Shown one piece after another: positions 21,639 to 30,583 of a stretch of DNA of 33,192 nt. Position numbers and translations under genes: made by a program. Under the pieces are notes generated by a model. It was not told the origin of the DNA, made no database searches, and worked only from the letters and a program-made list of their open reading frames with translations. Each line of letters opens with the position of its first letter. The stretch's first letter is position 1. The DNA is from Thiocapsa roseopersicina. GTDB taxonomy: Bacteria; Pseudomonadota; Gammaproteobacteria; Chromatiales; Chromatiaceae. Location: positions 1 to 33,192 of the forward strand of contig NZ_FNNZ01000034.1 in the NCBI RefSeq assembly GCF_900106925.1, given 5' to 3'.

Positions 21639-22694
21639 CTATCCCCTCTGCGTGATCCCGGTCGGTCGGGATGCGGTCCGGCTGATCCAATGCATTCCCA
21701 GCGTCATCCCGCCGACGATCCCTGCGACCGCCAACAGAGAGGACACCGAAAGTGTGGCGGCGCCCGTCAGCCCTTGGCCGATATTGCATCCGCCGGCCAG
21801 GAGCGCCCCGAATCCCATGAATGCGCCGCCGGACAGGTAGGCGGCGACGCGGTCACTCGCCGGCGCCACCCAGCGAAACTCACCCGCAACGAGCGCCGCG
21901 AGGCATGCGCCGAGCAGGGTGCCCGGCACGAGGAGCAGGGCGAATGCACTCCCCGTATGCTGACCCATCGCGAGCCAGGTGGCGGTCCGTGCCAAGGGCG
22001 CCGCCAAGGTGATCGACGCCGGCGGCTGGGGGTCGAATTCGTCGACACCCAGCACCCCGGTCACCAACCAGCCGGCGACCACCAAGAGTCCGATCAACAG
22101 GCCCGCGACAATGTTGCCGGGATGATCACGCCACTGGCCGAATTCCAAGATCGCGTAGAGACACGCCAGGCCGACCGCCGCAGGCGCGATCCACATCGGC
22201 CAATGCAGGATGATGGAGAGGGAAGCATCGCCCGCACCGATCGGCAGCGCATGGTCCATCACCCATGCTTGCACCGGCCCGAGGGCGCCGAACATGGTGG
22301 CCATGGCGATCAAGGCGAACGTGAGCAGGGTAAGTAGGGCGCCGAGGTTTCCCTCGGCGGTACGCACGAGGGTGCGCGACGCACAGCCTCCCGCAAGCAT
22401 CGCCCCGAAGCCGAAGATCAGGCCGCCGCCGAGCGCGCCGAGCCAATTGAAGGCGGGGCGGCGATAACTCGAGTCCCCAACGGCCACCAGCTGCCACCAC
22501 TCCAGCGCGAATGTCCCGATGACAGCGATCCCGAGGGCGGCGAGATAGGCGTGCAGCTGGCGGTAGTCGCGCATAAGGGCAAAGTTGCTCAGGGCCGACA
22601 CCACGCAAAAGCGCGATCGCTGCGCGACAACGCCGAAGGCAACGCCGATTGCCAGTCCTCCGCCGGCCAACCAAGGATTGATCTGATCCCACAT
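21639..22694 (-). CDS. YeeE/YedE (TsuA-like) sulfur-compound transporter
   Basis: This 351-residue polytopic membrane protein belongs to the YeeE/YedE family, which includes the thiosulfate importer TsuA. It has the internal duplication of the family and the three cysteine motifs seen in TsuA-type members: QRSRFCVVSAL (C30), LAGGCASRTL (C104) and LAGGCNIGQGL in the C-terminal half. These cysteines pass thiosulfate through the channel in TsuA. ATG 22694 has a perfect AGGAGG nine bases upstream; the longer frame upstream lies within soxZ. It follows soxZ by 13 bp in the same operon, so import or movement of thiosulfate or a related sulfur compound is a reasonable inference. The substrate is unproven. 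Confidence 0.9.
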   Translation of the reverse strand: MWDQINPWLAGGGLAIGVAFGVVAQRSRFCVVSALSNFALMRDYRQLHAYLAALGIAVIGTFALEWWQLVAVGDSSYRRPAFNWLGALGGGLIFGFGAMLAGGCASRTLVRTAEGNLGALLTLLTFALIAMATMFGALGPVQAWVMDHALPIGAGDASLSIILHWPMWIAPAAVGLACLYAILEFGQWRDHPGNIVAGLLIGLLVVAGWLVTGVLGVDEFDPQPPASITLAAPLARTATWLAMGQHTGSAFALLLVPGTLLGACLAALVAGEFRWVAPASDRVAAYLSGGAFMGFGALLAGGCNIGQGLTGAATLSVSSLLAVAGIVGGMTLGMHWISRTASRPTGITQRG

Positions 22695-22707
22695 GGCGTG
22701 CAACCTC

Positions 22708-23031
22708 CTAAGACACGATGACCTCCATGGCGTCCTCGACCCCGCGATCATCGGTCCACCTGCAGCGCACGCGATCCCCGGGGCCCGCCTCGGCGAGACG
22801 CATCGCCACATAGGGATTCCGGGCCATGCCCCAGCTCCACTGAGCCTGCAGCAGGGTCTCCCCGTTGAGATCGCAGACCAGCTCCCGGATGAAATGGCGG
22901 GGGACCTTCAGCCCCGTCGTCGGATCCGTTCGGTTGCCCGTTTCCATCGGATGCGACAACAGGAGTTTCACCTCTGCGACGCCGTCCTTCATACGGGCCG
23001 CCATCTTGTGCTCTGCCTTGTGTCGAGCCAT
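22708..23031 (-). CDS. soxZ: SoxZ, sulfur carrier complex subunit
   Basis: This 107-residue protein is a SoxZ. Features are MKDGVAEVKLLLSHPMETG, DPTTGLKVPRHFIRELVCD, QAQWSWGMARNPYVAMRL and GDRVRCRWTDDRG. It forms the SoxYZ heterodimer that carries thiosulfate-derived sulfur on the SoxY C-terminal cysteine during periplasmic oxidation. It has no signal peptide and is exported with SoxY. ATG 23031 follows GAGGTGA by 5-6 bases. It starts 37 bp after soxY and lies 13 bp before yeeE. A soxYZ locus separate from soxB/soxXA is typical of purple sulfur bacteria; no other sox gene is in the window. Confidence 0.95.
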   Translation of the reverse strand: MARHKAEHKMAARMKDGVAEVKLLLSHPMETGNRTDPTTGLKVPRHFIRELVCDLNGETLLQAQWSWGMARNPYVAMRLAEAGPGDRVRCRWTDDRGVEDAMEVIVS

Positions 23032-23068
23032 CGCATCACCTCGACTGGATTCGCAGCTTCGTGATGAA

Positions 23069-23533
23069 TCAACCACAACCGCCGGCGGCGACCTGAATAT
23101 GCCGCCGGGCGCTGAAGTGCTTGCCGTCGGCCGTGACCACGGCGATGACGTCTCCGGAGTCCGCCATCTTCACCCGCGTATCGAGCTGCCCGCCCAACTG
23201 CGGAGCCAGCTCGAATCGACCCACTGCCGGCGTCGGGTTGCTCGCGGAGAATAGGGTCAGGAGGAGCGGCCCGGACAAGTCGGTACGGATCGCGATCGGG
23301 ACACTGGCCCCGTCTTCGGCAATCGCTTTGGCCTCGAGTTGAACACGTTCGCTCTGCTCGATCGGCGCCCCCTCGAACAGGATGGCCATCGCATCCTCGA
23401 CGCTCATGGCCGAGAAGCCATCCGCCGGCCAGTCCGAGGCCAACACCGTCACCGGCCAGAGCAACCCGGCCTTTGCCGCGACGGCAAGGGAACCGGTCGC
23501 AAGACCTGCTTTCAGCAAGTATCGTCGCCTCAT
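23069..23533 (-). CDS. soxY: SoxY, sulfur-carrying subunit with Tat signal
   Basis: The 154-residue precursor has a twin-arginine signal (MRRRYLLKAGLATGS, cleavage near VLASDW) and a C-terminus ending AAGGCG, whose Cys carries the sulfur substrate. Many SoxY proteins end GGCGG; here the last Gly is absent. SoxY with SoxZ presents sulfur intermediates to SoxXA, SoxB and, where present, SoxCD. ATG 23533 is preceded by GAGGGAG. It is the first gene of soxY-soxZ-yeeE-DUF302. The 292-bp gap upstream (23534-23825), shared divergently with miaB, must hold both promoters. I see a small hairpin there (CGGCCG arms around 23740) but no motif I can name. Confidence 0.94.
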   Translation of the reverse strand: MRRRYLLKAGLATGSLAVAAKAGLLWPVTVLASDWPADGFSAMSVEDAMAILFEGAPIEQSERVQLEAKAIAEDGASVPIAIRTDLSGPLLLTLFSASNPTPAVGRFELAPQLGGQLDTRVKMADSGDVIAVVTADGKHFSARRHIQVAAGGCG

Positions 23534-23825
23534 GGCGTCTCCCTCGCGATTCGAAGTCGTGACCCAACCGACCCTCGTTATCCAAAGTGTTGTCGGCGAT
23601 TCGGTAATCCGCAAGGGCGAAATGCCGACTATTTCACGCTGAATTAAGGTCGTCGTTCGAAGGGATTTGTTCCAAGCCAAGCCCGGCTCGGCCAACTTGA
23701 CACCCGGGCACCTAAGCCGGACGATGCGGATCTGCACGGCCGGTCGCTCGACGGCCGGGGGTTGTGGATTGCCTCTCCTCACCCCATCAACCTGATTCAC
23801 TGCGCGATCGCGCCCCCTCGCTCTC

Positions 23826-25211
23826 ATGCCTTCGATGCCCCGCAAGCTTTTTATCCAGACCCACGGCTGCCAGATGAACGAATACGATTCGGCCCGCATG
23901 GCCGATGTTCTGCATGCGTCCGCAGGTCTGGAGCTGACGGAGCGGGCCGAAGACGCCGATGTCCTGCTGCTCAACACCTGCTCGATCCGCGAGAAAGCGC
24001 AAGAGAAGGTGTTCTCGCAGCTCGGGCGTTGGCGGGCGTTGAAGCTTGAGAATCCGGACCTGGTGATCGGTGTGGGTGGTTGCGTCGCGAGCCAGGAGGG
24101 CGAGGCGATCCGCGCGCGCGCGCCCTATGTCGACATCGTGTTCGGCCCCCAGACGCTGCACCGGTTGCCCGAGATGCTCAAGAACCTCGGTGAGCGACAC
24201 GCACCCCAGGTGGACGTGTCATTCCCGCAGATCGAGAAATTCGATTGCCTGCCGACACCCCGCGCAGAGGGACCGACCGCCTTCGTGTCCGTGATGGAGG
24301 GCTGCTCCAAGTACTGCACTTACTGCGTTGTGCCCTACACGCGAGGGGAGGAGATCAGCCGGCCCTTCGACGACGTGATCGCGGAGGTCGCCGCTCTGGC
24401 CGAGCAGGGCGTACGCGAGGTTACCCTTCTCGGGCAAAACGTGAATGCCTATCGGGGCGCTTTTGCCGACGCGGCCGGCGAGGGCGATACCGCCGATCTT
24501 GCGCTTCTGATCCGCTACGTCGCCGCGATCGACGGGATCGATCGCATCCGCTTCACCACCAGCCATCCGGTGGAGTTTTCGGACAGTTTGATCGATGTTT
24601 ATGCGGATGTGCCCGAGCTCGTCGGCTTCGTGCACCTGCCGGTGCAGTCCGGCTCGGATCGGATCCTCGCCGCCATGAAGCGCGGGCACACGGCGCTTGA
24701 GTACCGCTCGAAGATCCGCAGGCTGCGGCAAGCCCGGCCCGGAATCGGCATCTCCACGGACGTCATCGTCGGCTTTCCCGGCGAGACCGAGAGCGACTTT
24801 GCCGCAACCATGGATCTGGTCGAGGAGATCGGGTTCGACCAGAGCTTCAGCTTCATCTACAGCCGGCGGCCCGGCACGCCGGCGGCCGATTATCCGGACG
24901 ACGTGCCGCTTGCCGACAAGAAGTCTCGGTTGGAGCGGCTTCAGGCGCGCATCAACGACAATGCTCGGCATTACAGCCAGGCGATGGTCGGCACCCTGCA
25001 GCGCATCTTGGTCGAGCGGCCGTCGCGCAAGGATCCGTTCCAGCTTGCAGGTCGGACCGAGAACAATCGCGTCGTCAATTTCACCGGCCCGCCCGCGCTG
25101 ATCGGCGATTTCGTCGAGGTCGCGATCACCGAGGCGCTCCCCAACTCGCTGCGTGGCCGTCTCGTCACCGCCGCAGCGGTTCGGACGGCGATGAGCGGAA
25201 TCGGCGCTTGA
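23826..25211 (+). CDS. miaB: MiaB, tRNA-2-methylthio-N6-dimethylallyladenosine synthase
   Basis: MiaB adds the methylthio group to i6A37 of tRNAs reading UNN codons. The 461-residue protein has the N-terminal UPF0004 domain with cluster-ligand cysteines ([39 protein letters not shown]), the radical SAM motif [15 protein letters not shown], and a C-terminal TRAM domain ([20 protein letters not shown]). ATG 23826 or ATG 23835 ([11 protein letters not shown], which aligns with the E. coli start) are both possible; neither has a ribosome-binding site. It begins the conserved order miaB-phoH/ybeZ-ybeY-corC and overlaps the phoH start by 4 bp. Confidence 0.97.
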   Translation: MPSMPRKLFIQTHGCQMNEYDSARMADVLHASAGLELTERAEDADVLLLNTCSIREKAQEKVFSQLGRWRALKLENPDLVIGVGGCVASQEGEAIRARAPYVDIVFGPQTLHRLPEMLKNLGERHAPQVDVSFPQIEKFDCLPTPRAEGPTAFVSVMEGCSKYCTYCVVPYTRGEEISRPFDDVIAEVAALAEQGVREVTLLGQNVNAYRGAFADAAGEGDTADLALLIRYVAAIDGIDRIRFTTSHPVEFSDSLIDVYADVPELVGFVHLPVQSGSDRILAAMKRGHTALEYRSKIRRLRQARPGIGISTDVIVGFPGETESDFAATMDLVEEIGFDQSFSFIYSRRPGTPAADYPDDVPLADKKSRLERLQARINDNARHYSQAMVGTLQRILVERPSRKDPFQLAGRTENNRVVNFTGPPALIGDFVEVAITEALPNSLRGRLVTAAAVRTAMSGIGA

Positions 25212-26224
25212 GCGCGCCCACCTCCTTGTCCACCCAACCGCAAACACTGGATCTGGAGCTCGAGCCCGCCGACAACGTGCGGCTCGCCAACCTCTGTGGT
25301 CAGCTCGATCAGCATCTGCGCCAATTGGAGCGTCGGCTCGGCATCGAGATCAGCAATCGCGGCGTCAACTTCCGTCTGATCGGCGATCCGGAAGGCGTGC
25401 GCCTCGGCGAGCAGTTGCTCCAAGATCTCTATGCCGAGACCGTTTCCGAGGTCCTCACGCCCGAGACCATTCATCTCTGGCTTCAGGAGTCCGGGGCCGA
25501 CGCGCTTTTGGAGTCGGCCGAGGATCGTCTGCCCGATGTCGTCATCAAGACCAAGCGCGGCCTGATCCGAGCACGTGGACCGAATCAGCAGAGCTATCTC
25601 CACGCCATGCTGAAGCACGACATCAACTTCGGCGTCGGCCCGGCCGGGACGGGCAAGACCTATCTCGCGGTGGCCTGCGCCGTCGAGGCACTCGAATCCG
25701 ACAGCGTGCGCCGGCTCTTGCTGGTGCGACCCGCGGTGGAGGCCGGCGAGCGTCTGGGGTTTCTGCCCGGCGATCTGGCCCAGAAGATCGATCCCTATCT
25801 GCGTCCGCTCTACGATGCGCTCTTTGAGATGCTCGGTTTCGAGAAGGTCACCAAGCTGTTGGAGCGCAACGTCATCGAGGTCGCCCCTCTGGCCTACATG
25901 CGCGGGCGCACGCTCAACGACTCCTTCATCATCCTCGACGAGGCTCAAAACACGACGCCCGAGCAGATGAAGATGTTCCTGACGCGCATCGGCTTCGGCT
26001 CGACCGCGGTGATCACGGGCGACGTGACCCAGGTCGACCTTCCGCGCGGGCAGCCCTCGGGTCTGCGCCAAGCCGTCGAGATACTCAAGGATGTCGAGGG
26101 CATCAGCTTCACCTTCTTCAACGCCCGCGACGTGGTGCGCCACGCCTTGGTTCAGCGCATCGTCAGCGCCTACGATGCCTTCGAGCAGCCGGTACCTCTG
26201 CGGGGGCGGGCGCCGAAGGCATGA
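25208..26224 (+). CDS. ybeZ: PhoH-like ATPase (YbeZ)
   Basis: This 338-residue PhoH-family protein has Walker [17 protein letters not shown], Walker [11 protein letters not shown] and the family's VGFLPGDL-type segment ([20 protein letters not shown]), all intact. The N-terminal 100 residues are the KH-like region of YbeZ. YbeZ works with YbeY in rRNA processing and RNA quality control; its exact reaction is not settled. The start is TTG 25208, overlapping the miaB stop (TTGA), so translational coupling is likely. The stop overlaps the ybeY ATG (ATGA). Confidence 0.93.
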   Translation: MSAPTSLSTQPQTLDLELEPADNVRLANLCGQLDQHLRQLERRLGIEISNRGVNFRLIGDPEGVRLGEQLLQDLYAETVSEVLTPETIHLWLQESGADALLESAEDRLPDVVIKTKRGLIRARGPNQQSYLHAMLKHDINFGVGPAGTGKTYLAVACAVEALESDSVRRLLLVRPAVEAGERLGFLPGDLAQKIDPYLRPLYDALFEMLGFEKVTKLLERNVIEVAPLAYMRGRTLNDSFIILDEAQNTTPEQMKMFLTRIGFGSTAVITGDVTQVDLPRGQPSGLRQAVEILKDVEGISFTFFNARDVVRHALVQRIVSAYDAFEQPVPLRGRAPKA

Positions 26225-26721
26225 GCGGCGATCGGCCCTTGACGCTGGATCTGGATCTCCAGATCGCCTGCGAGGCAGCGGATCTCCCGACCCCGGCCGA
26301 CTTCGAGCGCTGGGCGGCGGCTGCCTTGTCCGGTCGGCGCGAGCGTGCGTCCCTCACCATTCGCCTCGTGGATAGCGAGGAGGGAGCGGTCCTGAACGGG
26401 ACCTATCGCGGACGTGAAGGGCCGACCAATGTCCTGTCCTTTCCGTTCGACCTTCCGCCCGAGCTGGAGCTCGGTCTCGATTCGCAGGATCCGATCGCCG
26501 ATCTGCTCGGCGATCTCGTGATTTGCGCGGACGTGGTGCAGCGCGAAGCACGCGAGCAGTGCAAGGCCGCGCAGGCTCACTGGGCCCACATGGTGGTACA
26601 CGGCGTCCTGCATCTGCTTGATTACGATCACCTTACAGAGCGCGATGCCGAGGAGATGGAAACCCTTGAATCGGGTATCCTCGGCGCGTTGGGATTCCCT
26701 TCACCTTACGAGGATCAATAA
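26221..26721 (+). CDS. ybeY: YbeY, rRNA maturation endoribonuclease
   Basis: This 166-residue protein has the YbeY zinc motif H-x3-H-x5-H in [11 protein letters not shown], and the preceding [14 protein letters not shown] characteristic of the family. YbeY is a metal-dependent endoribonuclease needed for 16S rRNA 3'-end maturation and 70S quality control. The N-terminus ([20 protein letters not shown]) and length are normal. ATG 26221 overlaps the phoH stop by 4 bp, and corC follows after 6 bp, which completes the standard gene order. Confidence 0.96.
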   Translation: MSGDRPLTLDLDLQIACEAADLPTPADFERWAAAALSGRRERASLTIRLVDSEEGAVLNGTYRGREGPTNVLSFPFDLPPELELGLDSQDPIADLLGDLVICADVVQREAREQCKAAQAHWAHMVVHGVLHLLDYDHLTERDAEEMETLESGILGALGFPSPYEDQ

Positions 26722-26727
26722 GACACG

Positions 26728-27618
26728 ATGGCCAGCGATCGATCTACCGAGGGCTCGCGTTCACGCAACTGGTTCGAACGGATCGGCCAGATGCTCGGGG
26801 GCGAGCCACAAGACAAGGAGCAGCTCTTGGAGGTGCTCAAGGATGCGAAGGAACGCGAGCTGCTCGATACCGACGCCTTGAGCATGATCGAAGGCGTGTT
26901 GCAGGTCTCCGATCTGCGTGTGCGCGACATCATGATTCCACGCGCAGAGATGGTCTCTCTCAAGCGGGATGACCCGCTGGAAAAGATCCTCGAGATCGCC
27001 GTCAAATCGGCGCATTCCCGTTTTCCCGTCACGGGCGACGACAAAGGAGAGGTCGTCGGCATCCTTCTCGCCAAGGACCTGCTGTCCTTCTGCCGAGACC
27101 ACGGCGGGCGCGCCTTCAACATCCGCGATCTGTTGCGTTCCGCAGTCTTTGTGCCCGAGAGCAAGCGCCTGAATGTCCTGCTCAAGGAATTTCGTTCCAG
27201 CCGCAATCACATGGCGATCGTGATCGACGAGTACGGCAGCGCCGGCGGTCTCGTGACCATCGAGGACGTGCTCGAGCAGATCGTCGGCGAGATCGACGAC
27301 GAGCATGATTACGACGAAGGGCCCGGGATCTTCCGGCGCGGCAAGAACGAGTTCAGTGCCAAGGCGCGCACGACCGTCGAAGACTTCAACGAGTATTTCG
27401 GCAGCGACTTTTCCGACGAGGAGTTCGACACCATCGGCGGTTTGGTCGTCAACGCACTCGGCCATCTGCCCAAGAAAGGCGAGTCGGTCGAGCTCGGCCG
27501 GTTCCGCTTCACCGTGATGCGTGCGGACAGCCGGCGTGTACACCTTGTGAGCGTAGAGGCGTTGGATTTCACCGAAGATGCGCCCGATGTCCCGGAGGAC
27601 GCCGCGCGACCAACCTGA
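26728..27618 (+). CDS. corC: CorC/HlyC-family CBS-domain protein
   Basis: This 296-residue cytosolic protein has paired CBS domains (starting VRDIMIPRAEMVSL and VPESKRLNVLLKEFRSSRNH) and a C-terminal CorC_HlyC transporter-associated domain (DTIGGLVVNALGHLPKKGES). CorC relatives are linked to magnesium/cobalt efflux and membrane integrity; the adenosyl-binding CBS pair is a regulator. In many proteobacteria the next gene is lnt (apolipoprotein N-acyltransferase); here it is replaced by an RNase T2 gene, separated by a short heptamer repeat. Confidence 0.93.
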   Translation: MASDRSTEGSRSRNWFERIGQMLGGEPQDKEQLLEVLKDAKERELLDTDALSMIEGVLQVSDLRVRDIMIPRAEMVSLKRDDPLEKILEIAVKSAHSRFPVTGDDKGEVVGILLAKDLLSFCRDHGGRAFNIRDLLRSAVFVPESKRLNVLLKEFRSSRNHMAIVIDEYGSAGGLVTIEDVLEQIVGEIDDEHDYDEGPGIFRRGKNEFSAKARTTVEDFNEYFGSDFSDEEFDTIGGLVVNALGHLPKKGESVELGRFRFTVMRADSRRVHLVSVEALDFTEDAPDVPEDAARPT

Positions 27619-27619
27619 A

Positions 27620-27637
27620 GCTGACGGCTGACGGCTG
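27620..27637. repeat. Short GCTGACG heptamer repeat
   Basis: Two and a half perfect copies of GCTGACG lie just after the corC stop. The unit differs by one base from the GCTAACG heptamer that is repeated 13 times at 33014-33104. Confidence 0.6.
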
Positions 27638-27650
27638 GAGATTGGAGCCA

Positions 27651-28685
27651 ATGGCACTGAAACACTCACGCGTGCGCCGATCACTATTGTCCGTTCTCGT
27701 GCTGCTGTGGTCGGCTTCATCCTTCGCCGAGCGCCTGGGCGCCGTTCTGACCGCCGAGCAACCTTGCCCTGCGACGGTCTCGATCAAGCGTCCCGACAAC
27801 CCGGGTTCTATCCATCTCATCCCCGGCCGAGACTATCCGGTCGTCGGGACCAATCGGGCGGATCCGAGCCACTATCGACTCAGGTTCGAGGACGCGAACC
27901 CGAAGGAGCGCTGGGTCGAGATCGGATGCGGTCGTCTTGCCGACGCCCCTGCGACCACTGCGGGTACGGATGCGCGCCGCCAGTCGTCGCCTCCGCCACC
28001 CCCGACGTCATCGCGTGCGGGTTCGATGCAGAGCCAGCTCGTGCTGGCGGCTAGTTGGCAGCCCGCCTTCTGCGAGTTGCGCGCGACGCGTCCGGAATGC
28101 CGGGACCAGACGCCCGAGCGCCCGGACGCGCGGCGCTTCTCGCTCCACGGTCTCTGGCCTCAGCCCATCGGCAACAGCTATTGCGGTGTCGGCGAGCGGG
28201 AACGGACACTTTCGACGTCGGGCCGGTGGCGCCTCTTGCCGGCGCTCGATCTGGATGCGACGACACGCGCGCGCCTGGACACGTTGATGCCGGGAACACG
28301 GTCCGATTTGCAGCGGCACCAGTGGGTCAAGCACGGGACCTGTTACGGCACGGATGCGGATACCTATTTCCGTCATTCCATGTTGCTGCTCGAGCAGCTC
28401 AACGCCTCCGGCGTTCGTGCACTGTTCGAGGAGAACATCGGCAAGCGCCTGACTGCGACCCGGGTGCGGGCCGCGTTCGACGACACCTTCGGCAAGGGGG
28501 CCGGCGAGCGGGTCCGCCTGAGCTGTTCAGATGGGCTGATCGAGGAGTTGCGGATCGGTCTGAAGGGTGTCGTCGACGATACCGCCGAGCTTGGCGCGCT
28601 GATCCTTGCAGCGCCCAAGCGGAGCTCCGACTGTCGCGGTGGATGGGTCGATCAAGTGGGCATCCAGGGAGCACGCTCACGCTGA
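27651..28685 (+). CDS. Secreted ribonuclease T2 family enzyme
   Basis: The 344-residue precursor has an N-terminal signal peptide (SLLSVLVLLWSASSFAERLG), a region of about 100 residues of unknown fold, a Ser/Pro-rich linker (SSPPPPPTSSRAGS), then an RNase T2 domain. Both active-site segments are intact: CAS I FSLHGLWPQ and CAS II HQWVKHGTCY, with the paired catalytic histidines and Glu/Lys-type neighbours. RNase T2 enzymes cleave single-stranded RNA through a 2',3'-cyclic intermediate in the periplasm or outside the cell, for nutrient scavenging. ATG 27651 has GGAG about 11 nt upstream; an in-frame TTG at 27642 is less likely. It converges with rlmJ across 12 bp. Confidence 0.9.
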   Translation: MALKHSRVRRSLLSVLVLLWSASSFAERLGAVLTAEQPCPATVSIKRPDNPGSIHLIPGRDYPVVGTNRADPSHYRLRFEDANPKERWVEIGCGRLADAPATTAGTDARRQSSPPPPPTSSRAGSMQSQLVLAASWQPAFCELRATRPECRDQTPERPDARRFSLHGLWPQPIGNSYCGVGERERTLSTSGRWRLLPALDLDATTRARLDTLMPGTRSDLQRHQWVKHGTCYGTDADTYFRHSMLLLEQLNASGVRALFEENIGKRLTATRVRAAFDDTFGKGAGERVRLSCSDGLIEELRIGLKGVVDDTAELGALILAAPKRSSDCRGGWVDQVGIQGARSR

Positions 28686-28697
28686 TCGCTACGGCAG

Positions 28698-29546
28698 CTA
28701 GAGTCGACCGATCTTCCATGCCGGTACCGAGCGGCCCGTCGCCTCGATCGCGAGCAACTCGGCGAGTCGCGGGAGCAGGTCCGCGAGCCGCTCTTCCAGA
28801 CGCCAAGGCGGGTTGAGAATCAGCATTCCGGAGCCGTGCATGCCGAAGTCGTCGACCTGTCGCCGCACCGTCAACTCGCACAGAAGCCCGTCCGGGATGG
28901 ATCGCCGGATGCGACCGATCAGGTCCGCGGAACGATCGCGTTGCAGCCCCAGGCGCGGGAACCAAAGTGCGTAGACCCCGGTCGGCCAGCGAGCATGCGC
29001 GGCGACGAGTGCGTCTGCAACGCGCGCGTACTCGGACACCAGCTCGTATGGCGGGTCGATCAGAACCAGCCCGCGTGCAGGCTTCGGCGGCAAGAGTGCG
29101 GTCAGTCCTTCGAGACCGTCGCGACGGTGGATGCCGATCCGGGGGTCGCCGCCGAGATGACGACGCAGGGTCTGCGACTCGGCCGGATGAAGCTCCATCA
29201 GGATCAGTCGATCCTCGGCGCGCAGCAGATGCGCCGCGAGGGCGGGTGATCCCGGATAGGTTGCGAATCCGCCGTCCGGATTCAGCGCCGAAATGGCCCC
29301 GAGATAGGCCGAGAGCTCCGGAAAGGCATCACGCCGCTCCCAGAGTCGCTCGATCCCGAGCCGATACTCTGCGGTTTTGAGCGCCTGCTCGGCCCCGAGG
29401 TCGTACCGACCGGCGCCGGCGTGCGATTCGACATAGACCAGCGGTTTGGGTTTGGCTAAGAGTGTCTCGAGCACGAGGGTAAGAACCGCATGCTTGACGA
29501 CGTCCGCGTGATTTCCGGCGTGGAAGCCGTGAAGATAGCTTAACAG
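28698..29546 (-). CDS. rlmJ: RlmJ, 23S rRNA (adenine2030-N6)-methyltransferase, apparent CTG start
   Basis: RlmJ methylates A2030 of 23S rRNA using SAM. The 282-residue reading begins LLSYLHGFHAGNHADVVKH, which aligns with E. coli MLSYRHSFHAGNHADVLKH, and includes SHAGAGRYDLG (SAM site), the catalytic LIDPPYELV and LILNPPW. The codon in the Met position is CTG at 29546-29544. It has AGGAG seven bases upstream, and no in-frame ATG or GTG lies nearby; the nearest in-frame alternative is a TTG about 45 bases further up, without a ribosome-binding site. The total matches the E. coli protein (280 residues). The long open frame upstream is a shadow of the phosphoribulokinase gene. Confidence 0.92.
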   Translation of the reverse strand: MLSYLHGFHAGNHADVVKHAVLTLVLETLLAKPKPLVYVESHAGAGRYDLGAEQALKTAEYRLGIERLWERRDAFPELSAYLGAISALNPDGGFATYPGSPALAAHLLRAEDRLILMELHPAESQTLRRHLGGDPRIGIHRRDGLEGLTALLPPKPARGLVLIDPPYELVSEYARVADALVAAHARWPTGVYALWFPRLGLQRDRSADLIGRIRRSIPDGLLCELTVRRQVDDFGMHGSGMLILNPPWRLEERLADLLPRLAELLAIEATGRSVPAWKIGRL

Positions 29547-29648
29547 GCCGGTGCTCCTTTCGGGTCCATTGCCTTGATACGACGATCGCAACCGAGGAAG
29601 CGTTCGGCATACGCAGAGAAACGCGACGACGCTGCGCGCCGATGAGTC

Positions 29649-29676
29649 GCCTCGCGGGTAAGTCTGCCCGCGAGGC
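29649..29676 (-). terminator. Perfect 10-bp stem-loop after phosphoribulokinase gene
   Basis: GCCTCGCGGG (29649-29658) and CCCGCGAGGC (29667-29676) form a perfect stem with an 8-base loop, starting 17 bp after the prk stop on the minus strand. No T-run follows, so termination may be Rho-assisted. It separates prk from rlmJ. Confidence 0.6.
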
Positions 29677-29692
29677 CCGTGACTGCGTGCGG

Positions 29693-30583
29693 TCAGACCC
29701 TGCGCGCGTCCATCATGCGCTCGATGATCGGCTGCAGGATGACCTCCATCGCCATCCCCATCTTGCCGCCCGGCACGACCATGGTGTTGCGCCGCGACAT
29801 GAAGGAGTCGTTGATCATCGACAGTAGATAGGGGAAATCGATCTGGAGCCGCTCGGGATCCCTGAAGCGGATGATGACGAAGCTCTCGTCCGGCGTCGGA
29901 ATATCGCGGGCGATAAAGGGATTGGAGGTGTCGACCGTCGCTACACGCTGGAAGTTGATGTCGGTCAACGAGAACTGCGGCGTGACGTGGCGGATGTAGT
30001 CCGGCATGCGGCGCATGATGGTGTCGACGATCGCCTCGGCGGAATAGCCGCGCTCGGCGTTGTCGCGGAAGATCTTCTGGATCCACTCCAGGTTGATGAT
30101 CGGGACCACGCCGACGCCGAGATCGACGTGCTGAGCGATATTGTCCTCCTCCGTCACCACCAGCCCGTGGAGTCCTTCGTAGAAGAGCACGTCGGTGCCC
30201 TCGAGAAGATCCTCCCACGGCGTGAACTGGCCGGCCTTCAGCTGCGTGCCGAGGCGTGCGTTGTGGTGATCGGCCTCGGAGTCGCTGTGGATGTAGTAGC
30301 GCTGCTTGCCCGTGCCGCTCTCGCCGTAATTGCGAAAGAGCTCCTCGAGGAGGTCGAACCGATTGGCCTCGGGACCGAAATGGCTGAGGTTGCGGTGGGT
30401 CTCGGCGGCACGCGCCATCTCGGCCTTCATCTCGACGCGGTCGTAGCGGTGGAAACTGTCACCCTCGATCACGGCGGCCTTGATGCCGTCTCGATAAAAG
30501 ATGTGCTCGAAGGCGCGCTTGACGGTCGTCGTACCGGCACCCGAGGAACCGGTTACCGCAACGATCGGATGCTTCTTGGACAT
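29693..30583 (-). CDS. prk: Phosphoribulokinase (class I, bacterial)
   Basis: PRK phosphorylates ribulose 5-phosphate to ribulose 1,5-bisphosphate, the CO2 acceptor of the Calvin cycle. The 296-residue protein has the P-loop GSSGAGTTT, then VIEGDSFHRYDRVEMK, NLSHFGPEANRFDLLEELF, DVLFYEGLHG (Walker B region), IINLEWIQKIFRD and a C-terminal RNTMVVPGGKMGMAME. These are diagnostic of the bacterial octameric class. ATG 30583 (MSKKHPIVAV) has GAGGAG seven bases upstream. It stands alone, with no rubisco gene nearby, and is divergent from the hybrid kinase across 262 bp. That gap contains an AT-rich segment near 30766-30780 that could hold promoter elements for either gene. Confidence 0.96.
   Translation of the reverse strand: MSKKHPIVAVTGSSGAGTTTVKRAFEHIFYRDGIKAAVIEGDSFHRYDRVEMKAEMARAAETHRNLSHFGPEANRFDLLEELFRNYGESGTGKQRYYIHSDSEADHHNARLGTQLKAGQFTPWEDLLEGTDVLFYEGLHGLVVTEEDNIAQHVDLGVGVVPIINLEWIQKIFRDNAERGYSAEAIVDTIMRRMPDYIRHVTPQFSLTDINFQRVATVDTSNPFIARDIPTPDESFVIIRFRDPERLQIDFPYLLSMINDSFMSRRNTMVVPGGKMGMAMEVILQPIIERMMDARRV

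Noticed and set aside
29547-30218. Apparent 200-residue N-terminal extension of RlmJ
   Set aside because: It runs through the phosphoribulokinase gene in another frame and the terminator-like stem. RlmJ similarity begins exactly at the CTG at 29546.
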